Assembly: GCA_945900935.1 (NCBI GenBank)
Contig: CAMDKT010000122.1
Location: 1 to 11,702, forward strand
From: Candidatus Sulfopaludibacter sp. SbA3
GTDB taxonomy: Bacteria > Acidobacteriota > Terriglobia > Bryobacterales > Bryobacteraceae
Direction of reading: 5' to 3'
Length of the DNA stretch: 11,702 nt
Shown: positions 1 to 8,272 of the stretch, piece after piece
Position numbering within the stretch: the first letter of the stretch is position 1
Layout of the letters: the number at the start of each line of letters is the position of its first letter
The notes under the pieces: model-generated
Databases searched by the model: none
What the model was told of the DNA's origin: nothing
The model's input: the letters and a program-made list of their open reading frames with translations, nothing else
Translations under genes and position numbers: made by a program

Positions 1-698
1 TCCATCCGCTCCCGGTCGGACTTACCCAGTTGTTGATCCAGCGTACGGGCGCTCGCGGCCACAGCGTCCACCAGCTTGATGCGCCGTTGCAGGTTTTCGC
101 GTTCCGAACTCAAGGAAGTCCGGTCCCCGCGGAATAACCGGTTGAAGATGCGCCGCGGATTATTCTCCGCTGGAATCGGCCGCCCTTCCAGGCTGTATGA
201 GATCGTTCCCGTGCGCGATAAAAACCCGGTCCCGGCATCGATGGACAGAATCAGCGAGGGCTGCCGGCAGAACTGTTTCGTGTGCAGCGCGATGACTTGA
301 TCGAGCCCGGCCGTGTTGTAAGTTCCGGGCTTGGGATTGTGCAGCGGGGCACCGGTCAGCCACATATCGGAACACGTATGCGGGTCCGCCTTCGGACCGC
401 TGGGGTGGTGCATTCCGCCCATGAAACTAAGCTGTTTCCGGAATGGAGTCAGCGGCTCGGTGGATTTGCCAAAAACGAATTCGCCGTTGCTCTCGGCGGT
501 TGGAAACCAATGCCAATCGGCGATCCCATGCTCCGTTTTCGGGAGCGACATGCCGTTGGCCGTGTAAATGGCGCAGAAGCGCCGCGGCACCTGTCCGGTG
601 ACTGTCGCGCCCATGGCGTCGAGCGCGGGCAGCGCCAGCGACACGCCCCCCAGCCCTCTGAGAAACGCACGGCGATCAATGGGAGTGTGGTTGCGCAT
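1..698 (-). CDS. DUF1552 family exported protein, N-terminal part (cut by window edge)
   Basis: I translated this partial gene directly on the minus strand; about 232 residues are visible and the C-terminal half lies beyond the left edge. The protein opens with a Tat-type leader: DRRAFLRGLGG near residues 8-18, then a short hydrophobic stretch ending around ALPALDA. The mature part has features typical of DUF1552 (PF07586): FCAIYTANGMSLP soon after the leader, LSFMGGMHHPSGPKADPHTCSDMW in pieces, and SLILSIDAGTGF further on. DUF1552 proteins are usually about 430-480 residues and have no proven activity; they resemble DUF1501 proteins in gene context. The gene starts 19 nt after the DUF1592 stop codon and has a good ribosome binding site, so the two are almost certainly co-transcribed. 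DUF1592-DUF1552 is a recurrent gene pair in Planctomycetota-like genomes. The family call is firm; the role is unknown. Confidence 0.9.
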   Translation of the reverse strand, partial: MRNHTPIDRRAFLRGLGGVSLALPALDAMGATVTGQVPRRFCAIYTANGMSLPKTEHGIADWHWFPTAESNGEFVFGKSTEPLTPFRKQLSFMGGMHHPSGPKADPHTCSDMWLTGAPLHNPKPGTYNTAGLDQVIALHTKQFCRQPSLILSIDAGTGFLSRTGTISYSLEGRPIPAENNPRRIFNRLFRGDRTSLSSERENLQRRIKLVDAVAASARTLDQQLGKSDRERM

Positions 699-703
699 CA
701 GTG

Positions 704-709
704 TCTCCT
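704..709 (-). promoter_or_regulatory. Ribosome binding site of the DUF1552 gene
   Basis: On the minus strand the sequence reads AGGAGA, followed by 5 nt and then the ATG at 698. This near-consensus Shine-Dalgarno site fixes the DUF1552 start. It lies in the 19-nt gap after the DUF1592 stop, showing that the downstream gene initiates independently within the shared transcript. Confidence 0.75.
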
Positions 710-717
710 GCATTCTA

Positions 718-3700
718 CTATTTTTCGAGGAACAATTTACTGCTCACAACATACCGGATCAAATCCTGCATCCGGTACTCGCTATTTTTCAAACGCGCGC
801 TGTCCTGTTTCAGGAAGTGCAGTTCGTTGTAGGTCAAGTTGCGGCCGGTGGCATAGGTCGCCAGATGTTTCAGAAAACTGAATGCCACCTGGTCGATGCG
901 GTCCTGGCTGAGATACCGTTTCAGTTCGTCGATGCCGGCCACTTCGGTGCCGTCGGGCAATTTGGACCGCGCGTCGGCAGGCTGCTGCTTCAGCCGTCCG
1001 CCGGCGTCGAACTCCTCTAAGGCCACGCCCCAGGGGTCGATCTTCAGATGACATTGGACACATCCAGGTTGCGTACGATGCCGCTCGATGCGCTGACGAA
1101 GCGTAAGCTGCCCGGTGGCGTCGTCCTTCAGAGTCGGCACGTTAGGCGGCGGATCGTTCGGAGGTTCGGCGATGATCCGCCGCGCGAGCCACGCCCCGCG
1201 CTTCACCGGATTCGACTCCCGGCCATCGGACAACCCCGCCATAATGGCCGCTTGCGTCAGCACGCCGCCGAGCTCTCGCCGCCCGTGCGGAATGGCGACG
1301 AATTGAAAGCCGTTTTCGGTCTTATCGGCCATGTCGTAATAGCTGGCGACAGTTTCATTTGCCATCACAAAATCGGATGCGATCAGATTCTTTACCGGCA
1401 GGTTGTTTCGGATCAAGTGGCTCACAAATTGAACCGGCTCCTCGCGCAGTTGGGTTCTCGCGTCGCGCGTCAGTTTGGGGAAGCGTTTGCGGTCCGGCTC
1501 CAGCACCTGAAACTTGTCCAGACTCAGCCACTGCGCCGCGAATTCGTTGACGAATCGCGCGAAACGCGGATCACCGATCATCCTCCCAGCTTCGGCGTCC
1601 AACTGTTTCCGCAGCGTGCCGTTGGCGGCCAGGCGCAACGTGGCGCGGTCCGGCGGGCCGTTCCAGAGGAAGTACGAAAGCTTCGAAGCGAGCTCGTGAT
1701 TGTCTATCGGCTCTGGCGCGGAAGTAGCGCTGTTCTCAATCAGGAACAAGAACTGCGGCGACGTTAACACCACTTGCAGCGCGTCCCTTACGCTCGCCTG
1801 AAACTTGCCTCCGGCCGCAAATGATTTCTGAAACACCGCCATCACCGCGGATTCTTCTCCGGCGGTAATGGGACGGCGGTAGGCGCGCTCGGCGAATCCG
1901 AGAATGATCTCTCTCGCGTACGCCGGCGAATCGTTCTTTTTGACGGAATCGATGAAGATGTTCCGATGCGCCGGCGGCGGCCATGACTCGTAAAATGGCC
2001 CCTCGAATTCGACCGAGCGAATCAGCAGCCGAGGCATGTCGCGCCCGTCGGTGTACTCGCTGCGGGCGGCGATTTCGCGAACGCCGGCAAGATAATTGAC
2101 ATTGTCCTTTTCGACGTCCGGGCTGGGAAAATTGCGGATCGCGCCTTCAAACACGAATCGCGAAAGCTTATCGCCGGCCACGATTTGGGGCGGCCCAACC
2201 GGAGCGAACGTGCTGCCGCAATCGCGGCGCAGACCCAAATGTACGCCGAGCCGCGGCGCGCGTTTTTCGAATGCGTGGAAACGCTTGGCCAAGGCATGTT
2301 CGGCGGCGAGCGGTGTGAACACAATCCGTTCTATCGCTTTCGTGCCGGCGTGATGGCCTCTCACTGTCAGCTCCCCGGCTTCGAGCCGTACAACCAGGAA
2401 TGCAGGCTGCGGTAGCGTGCCTGAAAACTGACGATCGCCGAGAGCCAGCGTCAATTCTTCCGGTCTTTCCGGAGGAGGCTTCGCAAACCGCCGTCCCGGT
2501 TCCACCAGGGCTTGCAACTCCGCTACGTCGAGCGCGCGGCGATAGATTCGCACTTCATCCAACTCGCCCCGGAACTGGGCGGAGCCGGGAATGCGGCCAA
2601 GTTCAAGATCGAGTTTCGGATTATCCAGGCTGGCGCGGCGGATGTCGCCTGAGGCAACGGGGTAGCCGTCAACATAGAGCCACGATTCGCTCTTACCGCG
2701 CCGCACAACCGCCGCGACGTGCTGCCATTCGTTGGCGCGAATGGTTCCCGGCGACGACGCCACCGTCCCGTTGGATTGACCGTCGGCCCCGGCTGTTACC
2801 AGACGCAGGCCGCCCCGATTATCGGTCAGGTCCAGGGACCAGCCGTGTTTCCCATCGTGGCCGCCGAGATCGACAATGCCCCCTCTGCGCCCCTGGCGGG
2901 GATGAATCCAGGCGGTGACGGTGAAATCGCCGTCGCCGACGTTCATGCTATCGCTGCGAGGGATGACCACGGCACCGCCGGGGACGTCGAAGGAGACGGC
3001 TTTGCCGAACGGGGAATCGATGAACCGCGCGGCACCTTCCAGCCGGCCCGGCGCATCGCCGTCCAAAGGCCACGATCCGGCAAGCCCTTCGCTGAGCCGC
3101 GACGCGTCCGGGGCGATCGGCCGCAGGCTTCGTTCCGCCGTATGGACGTCGACCTGATAAATCCCGCCAGTTTTGATCGTCACTGACTCTGGCGTGGCAA
3201 TGATAGCCCCCGCGCCATCGGCGGCAACGGCCCCAGGATCGAGCAGCAACCCGTCGTTGTATTTCGCCGCCGTGACGATCACTCGGAAACGGCCCTGATC
3301 GGGCAGTTCGCGCAGGGAAATCTTGAAGTTCGCCTTCGGCCCGTACGTGCCGTCCGCATCAAATATCTCATCGTTCGGAATGGCCGGCCGCAGCAACAGC
3401 CCCTCCGGGACGGTTCCGTACGCGCTCCCCTTCGGATAGCCGCGGCTGCCGCGCAGGTCGGCAAATACCGAGTGATAAATACTGTCGTACTCCCGCCAGC
3501 CGCGGACCGTATCGTTCCCCGCGTAGCCTTCGATAAACCGATACTTGGTCCGCATGAAGAATGGCTCGAAGGGGAACGGTTTGCTGGCCGTCAGTTGCGT
3601 CACCAGGATGTCTTTATTGTCCAGCAGCAGGCTGCCCGCTCCCAGAACGAGCGGTTCGGGAAATGGAGCGGGGTTGACCGACGCGCCCATGTCGACGCGG

Positions 3701-4311
3701 AAGTTCTGGATTGACGGCTTCGACTTTGGATCGACGATCACGCGATTCAGCGCTTCCTCCGCGATTTCCAGGTAGGCCTCCATCAGCAATGGCGACAGTT
3801 GCAGCGTGTCCTTGTTGTTGACGAAACCGTCTTTGGAGATGGCGTCCGGCGGAAGCGCCTCGGTGAGGTCATCGTCCAATCCCAACAACTCGCGGAGCGT
3901 GTTCCGGTACTGCGCTACCGTCAGCCGGCGCACGTTGCCGTTCTTCGGCGCGGGCCGCAACCGGGCAACGTCGAGCGCGCGCGTGACCCATTCGGTCACT
4001 GCCTGGCGTTCAGACGCCGACGGTTGCGGCATCCCCTTCGGCGGCATCGTGCCGTCGCCAACGCGGTGCCGGATCGCCTCCCACAGTTTCAAATGCCGGT
4101 CGTCCAGCGTTGCGTCGAGTTGGTCGACACGAACGCCCGCGGTCTGGTTTTCCGCATTGTGGCAAGACAGGCATTTTTGATTCAAAAACGGTCGTACCGT
4201 TTGCTCGAATGATGGCTCCAGCGCCATCTGCGCGCCGAAGGCCCAGTGACGGGTTATGAGGGCGATTCCGGCGATTACGAACAACGCCAGCCAACGATTT
4301 CCAGGGGTCAT
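718..4311 (-). CDS. PSCyt1-DUF1587-LamG-DUF1595-DUF1592-DUF1588-DUF1585 exported cytochrome-like protein
   Basis: A very large protein (1197 aa) of the Planctomycete cytochrome/DUF1592 group. Residues 1-30 form a Sec-type leader or membrane anchor (LALFVIAGIALI). A PSCyt1 haem domain follows (about 35-110) with CLSCH at 47-51 and the MPPKG loop near 89-93, a likely source of the axial methionine. DUF1587 is at about 128-190 (RRLTVAQYRNTLRELLGL). About 190-400 is an unassigned, probably beta-rich region. A LamG/concanavalin-like domain spans about 410-605 (FTVTAWIHP, WQHVAAVV, LYVDG, FRGELDEVRIYRRAL). Then come DUF1595 (about 797-857), DUF1592 (about 866-990), DUF1588 (about 1008-1105, with a second CVQCH at 1084-1088 before IDPWGVALEEFD) and DUF1585 at the C-terminus. 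Members without the LamG domain are shorter, often 700-900 aa. It is presumably periplasmic or surface-exposed. Its function is unproven; haem-dependent redox action on polymers is an inference. It sits 34 nt after the ATPase gene and directly precedes DUF1552. Confidence 0.93.
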   Translation of the reverse strand: MTPGNRWLALFVIAGIALITRHWAFGAQMALEPSFEQTVRPFLNQKCLSCHNAENQTAGVRVDQLDATLDDRHLKLWEAIRHRVGDGTMPPKGMPQPSASERQAVTEWVTRALDVARLRPAPKNGNVRRLTVAQYRNTLRELLGLDDDLTEALPPDAISKDGFVNNKDTLQLSPLLMEAYLEIAEEALNRVIVDPKSKPSIQNFRVDMGASVNPAPFPEPLVLGAGSLLLDNKDILVTQLTASKPFPFEPFFMRTKYRFIEGYAGNDTVRGWREYDSIYHSVFADLRGSRGYPKGSAYGTVPEGLLLRPAIPNDEIFDADGTYGPKANFKISLRELPDQGRFRVIVTAAKYNDGLLLDPGAVAADGAGAIIATPESVTIKTGGIYQVDVHTAERSLRPIAPDASRLSEGLAGSWPLDGDAPGRLEGAARFIDSPFGKAVSFDVPGGAVVIPRSDSMNVGDGDFTVTAWIHPRQGRRGGIVDLGGHDGKHGWSLDLTDNRGGLRLVTAGADGQSNGTVASSPGTIRANEWQHVAAVVRRGKSESWLYVDGYPVASGDIRRASLDNPKLDLELGRIPGSAQFRGELDEVRIYRRALDVAELQALVEPGRRFAKPPPERPEELTLALGDRQFSGTLPQPAFLVVRLEAGELTVRGHHAGTKAIERIVFTPLAAEHALAKRFHAFEKRAPRLGVHLGLRRDCGSTFAPVGPPQIVAGDKLSRFVFEGAIRNFPSPDVEKDNVNYLAGVREIAARSEYTDGRDMPRLLIRSVEFEGPFYESWPPPAHRNIFIDSVKKNDSPAYAREIILGFAERAYRRPITAGEESAVMAVFQKSFAAGGKFQASVRDALQVVLTSPQFLFLIENSATSAPEPIDNHELASKLSYFLWNGPPDRATLRLAANGTLRKQLDAEAGRMIGDPRFARFVNEFAAQWLSLDKFQVLEPDRKRFPKLTRDARTQLREEPVQFVSHLIRNNLPVKNLIASDFVMANETVASYYDMADKTENGFQFVAIPHGRRELGGVLTQAAIMAGLSDGRESNPVKRGAWLARRIIAEPPNDPPPNVPTLKDDATGQLTLRQRIERHRTQPGCVQCHLKIDPWGVALEEFDAGGRLKQQPADARSKLPDGTEVAGIDELKRYLSQDRIDQVAFSFLKHLATYATGRNLTYNELHFLKQDSARLKNSEYRMQDLIRYVVSSKLFLEK

Positions 4312-4323
4312 TTTACGACAACC

Positions 4324-4332
4324 ATTATATCA
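4324..4332 (-). promoter_or_regulatory. Extended -10 promoter element close to the DUF1592 gene start
   Basis: Read on the minus strand, the 34-nt gap between the ATPase stop and the DUF1592 start contains TGATATAAT, a perfect extended -10 (TGn plus TATAAT). Transcription would be expected to begin around position 4317, leaving only about 6 nt before the ATG at 4311. No convincing -35 is seen, which an extended -10 can tolerate. No Shine-Dalgarno sequence precedes this ATG, which fits near-leaderless initiation. The match is seen directly; promoter activity is inferred. Confidence 0.5.
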
Positions 4333-4345
4333 CCAGCCAGCGCGA

Positions 4346-5344
4346 CTACAGTTGATCCAACGCGTAGCGCAGGATGCCGCCCGTTCGCGCCGGCGCATTC
4401 GATTCCGCAATCAGCGCGCCTTGCTTGGCGCCCGCCAGCTTCATCCATCGCTTCAGGCGATTCACATCGGCGGGGTTCGGAGAGCTTGCAATGCCGACCG
4501 GGATCACCCCGTCGACGAGCAGTGGAATTTCCAGGCCATTGGAGTCGCGCCAGTAGCCTAAATACGTCGTTTCCCCGGCGTGTTTTGCGTTGCGAAAAAG
4601 TTCGGAAACAACCTGGCTTTCGAAGCATTCGCTTTCGAGAAAGTGGAGCTTGGGGCGGCGAATGAGGCGTCGGCCGAAATCGTTACTCGGAAAAGGCAGC
4701 AGAATCGTTTGGAAGCAGGCATCGAGTACGCCCAGCCAGCGCGAGACGGTCGAATGGGAGAGTCCGCACTGACGGACGAGCGATTGTTGATCGAGGATTT
4801 GGCCGCTGTGAGACTGGGCCGTTTTGAGGAATGCTTCGAAGCGGTCGAGGTCATGGACGCTGACCAGATCGCGCAAGTCGCTTTCGATGAAATTCCGCCG
4901 GGCCGGCCAAGCGGCGAAAGGCGTCGCGACAGGGATGGCGGATGGCGCGAATCGTCCCAGCATGGCGAGCGACACCGGCTCCCGCCGCTGCCGCTCGGCG
5001 CGCGTTGGCGCGTAGAGTTCCAAAGTTTCGTAGCCCAAAGTCAGGCGGCGGGAACTGACGAGGATGAGCGGGCGTTCGACCGGAAAAAGCAGATGTCTGA
5101 CCAGTTCCGGGGCACCGTGGAGATCGTCGATGATCGCCGGGCCGCGGAGGCTGGCAAGGAACGAGGCGGGGTTGGATCGGGCGCGGGAGCGCTCGGCGGC
5201 GTTGTCGAGCGAAACATACGTGTGGCCAGGGAATTCGCGTTCGAGCAGCGCCGTCTTCCCAGAGGAGCGCGGTCCCCGCAAAAAAACCGTTGCGCCACGC
5301 TGCGCTGCTCGGCGCAACGGTAAGGCCAACGATCTATGAAGCAT
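4346..5344 (-). CDS. AAA-type ATPase with degenerate DUF4143-like C-terminal domain
   Basis: A 332-aa cytoplasmic protein without leader or membrane segment. The N-terminal AAA_14-type P-loop domain has Walker A GPRSSGKT at 24-31 and a Walker B strand AIIDDLHGAPEL around 70-81, where the usual acidic pair DE is DD. RPLILVSSRR at 91-100 fits the sensor-1 strand. A DUF4143-like part follows: NFIESDLRDLVSVHDLDRFEAF (151-172, split here only by naming), then a winged-helix-like SLVRQCGLSHSTVSRWLGVLD (188-208) and RRPKLHFLE (229-237). The expected stretch after PKLHF is about 20-25 residues short. In relatives the C-terminus forms a PD-(D/E)XK-like fold with GxEVDxL and EIK motifs; here these read GLEIPLL (270-276) and GIASS (284-288), so the catalytic positions appear lost. 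The physiological role of this family is unknown. The start is the first ATG beside the divergent intergenic region. It lies upstream of the DUF1592 gene on the same strand, with a 34-nt gap. Confidence 0.85.
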   Translation of the reverse strand: MLHRSLALPLRRAAQRGATVFLRGPRSSGKTALLEREFPGHTYVSLDNAAERSRARSNPASFLASLRGPAIIDDLHGAPELVRHLLFPVERPLILVSSRRLTLGYETLELYAPTRAERQRREPVSLAMLGRFAPSAIPVATPFAAWPARRNFIESDLRDLVSVHDLDRFEAFLKTAQSHSGQILDQQSLVRQCGLSHSTVSRWLGVLDACFQTILLPFPSNDFGRRLIRRPKLHFLESECFESQVVSELFRNAKHAGETTYLGYWRDSNGLEIPLLVDGVIPVGIASSPNPADVNRLKRWMKLAGAKQGALIAESNAPARTGGILRYALDQL

Positions 5345-5386
5345 GTAGTTTCACTTTATTAAAATGATAATACATACCCGGTTATC

Positions 5387-5423
5387 GGTTTTTACGCGAA
5401 TGTGACACGGATTCGTTTTAACC
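5387..5423. repeat. Imperfect inverted repeat upstream of ino1
   Basis: Perfect 5-bp arms CGAAT (5397-5401) and ATTCG (5411-5415) enclose 9 bp that contain the small palindrome GTGACAC (5402-5408). Outer arms GGTT (5387-5390) and AACC (5420-5423) extend the symmetry with unequal spacers of 6 and 4 nt. It ends just before the ribosome binding site, so it could be an operator or a 5'-UTR hairpin. A chance origin is possible given the short arms. Confidence 0.4.
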
Positions 5424-5424
5424 T

Positions 5425-5430
5425 GGAAGG
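5425..5430 (+). promoter_or_regulatory. Ribosome binding site of ino1
   Basis: GGAAGG lies 5 nt before the ATG at 5436. It is the best Shine-Dalgarno match nearby and supports this start, which also places the Rossmann-fold glycine motif close to the N-terminus as expected. Confidence 0.7.
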
Positions 5431-5435
5431 CATCT

Positions 5436-6739
<1,304 letters not shown>

Positions 6740-6743
<4 letters not shown>

Positions 6744-8272
6744 CGGGCGAGCGTAAACCGATGGATGGGATTGAGCGAATCGATCTCATCCTCCGCCCGG
6801 CCCAGCTTCCAGGCGTATTGGCGGAACTCCATTTTGTCGCGCGTGAAGTCGATGAGCGTGAAGCCGTTGTTCTCCAGCGGCGCGAGCGTCTCCTTCACTT
6901 CGAGGCCGGTGGCGATGAGGGGCGGCGTGCCTCGCGCGGCCGATGGCCAGCCTCGCGGACCGGTTGAAATAGGGCCGGTCAGCACGCTGTGAACGGGGTT
7001 GCGGCCACGGCCCATCGCGATTGCGCCGTGGGCCAGCGCGTGGAGATCGCCGCTCAGAAAAACTGCGAGCCGGTCCGATTCCGACGCCGCGGTCAGCAGC
7101 CGGTCATGCTGCGACCGCCAGCCTTGCTGCCAGAAATACTTGGGCTTGGCGACGCCGAGTTTGCCGTTGTCATCGAGAACGTCCGGATACCACTCGCCCC
7201 ATTTTCCAGCGCTCCAGCCGACCGGCATGGAGGGAACGTTGACAACGTGCCGGGCCGGGGAACTCTTCATTCGACCGTTCAGCCAGTTCTCGACGTTGTC
7301 GGGGACGAGTCGCGCGTGCGGCCCGCGGAGCGTCTGGAAACGGCGGCAATCATAGAGCAGCAACTCCGCCAGATTGCCAACACGGAGCGTTCCGTAGCAT
7401 TCGCTCAATCCGGCGGCGCGGTCGGCGGCGCTGGCGCCGGGGAGGCCGATGGGCCGGTCAGCGTTGGGCAGATGTTCGGGGAAATAGAGATGCTGCGTCG
7501 CGCGGGCGAGGCGCGTCATGAAGTCATCGGGCGGGAAGGAAATGCCGGTGGCGATGGCTTCATCGTTCTCGAAATAATCGTGATCGTCCTGGATGAAATG
7601 GACGGGCGTGGAGCGAAAGAGCGTGCCGTAGAGATCGGCGATCTGGCGGTCAACGGCGTGCTTCAGGATGGGCTCGTTGGTGGTGCCGAGAACGGGGATA
7701 TCGCGGTTGAAATCGCCGCCCATCAACTTGCGAGCCCAAGCCTGCTGGCCGATGGGGAGACGGCCGGTGCCGCGGCCGAATCGGAGGTCCCAGTAGACGT
7801 GGTCCCCGATGGCGATCATGGCGTCGGGCTTTTCGCGGAGCGCCCTCTCGAAGAGGCGGCGGCGCGCGGGAATGCTCACCCAGTACGGGATATTCGAGTC
7901 TTCGATGGGCTGCGCATCGTGGCCGCCGGCGCAGGTGTAAATGAGCAGCCGAAAATTGTCGACGGCGGCATCGGGCGGGGCGAAAGTTTTCAACGGCCAC
8001 GGATCGGAACCGTCGAGGCGCAAATTATAAACGGTTTGTGCTTGCAGACCAGGCACATCGAAGAGCCAGAAGAGGCCCTCGGTGTCCGTTCTTTGCGCGG
8101 TGATCCGGCGATTGTTGACGCGCAGTTCGGGGGTTTTACGCGGAGGAGCGTAGTAGGACGCCTTGATCAGAAATCGATTGTGCGTGGCGGCTGGGAGCAG
8201 ATGGCGGAGGCCGGTTTGGGGCGCTGTCACCGACAGCCCGGCGGCCATCCATTCGCGGCGTGTCAGTTTCAT
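6740..8272 (-). CDS. PhoD-like metallophosphatase with Tat-like leader
   Basis: A 510-aa protein starting with a Tat-like leader (LTRREWMAAGLSVTAP, residues 3-18), so probably exported folded. Residues about 33-97 look like the small beta domain that precedes the catalytic part in PhoD enzymes. The metallophosphatase core shows FRLLIYTCAGGHDA (107-120, with Cys114 where PhoD enzymes carry an Fe-ligand cysteine), IGDHVYWDL (155-163), IQDDHDYFEND (227-237) and LSGDLHALAHGAI (406-418), which match the metal-binding blocks of PhoD (PF09423). PhoD enzymes are Fe/Ca-dependent phosphomonoesterases and phosphodiesterases; the substrate here is unknown and a different ester is possible. Its ATG overlaps the DUF1501 stop (ATGA), so it is translated as the third gene of that operon. 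AAGGA lies 9 nt before the start. Its 3' end overlaps ino1 by 4 bp. Confidence 0.88.

Larger units (their letters stand above)
5345..5435. promoter_or_regulatory. Divergent AT-rich intergenic region between ATPase and ino1
   Basis: This 91-bp region is the only divergent gap in the window and is much richer in A+T than its surroundings, so promoters for both flanking genes should lie here. On the minus strand TATTAT at 5367-5372 is a plausible -10 for the ATPase, with only a weak -35. On the plus strand no hexamer pair with good spacing stood out. The ino1-proximal half holds an inverted repeat, listed separately. Confidence 0.6.

Noticed and set aside
4308..4325. Five-codon minus-strand mini-ORF (MVVVK) ending in an ATGA overlap with the DUF1592 start
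   Set aside because: It begins inside the -10 element, so it could be translated only from read-through mRNA, and so short an ORF easily arises by chance.
4580..5323. Plus-strand open frame (247 codons) opposite the ATPase gene
   Set aside because: The opposite strand encodes a P-loop ATPase with clear motifs; this frame has none and no ribosome binding site of note.
5378..5393. Possible small terminator: CCG...CGG followed by TTTTT
   Set aside because: The stem is only 3 bp and it lies in a divergent region where no transcript needs to end.
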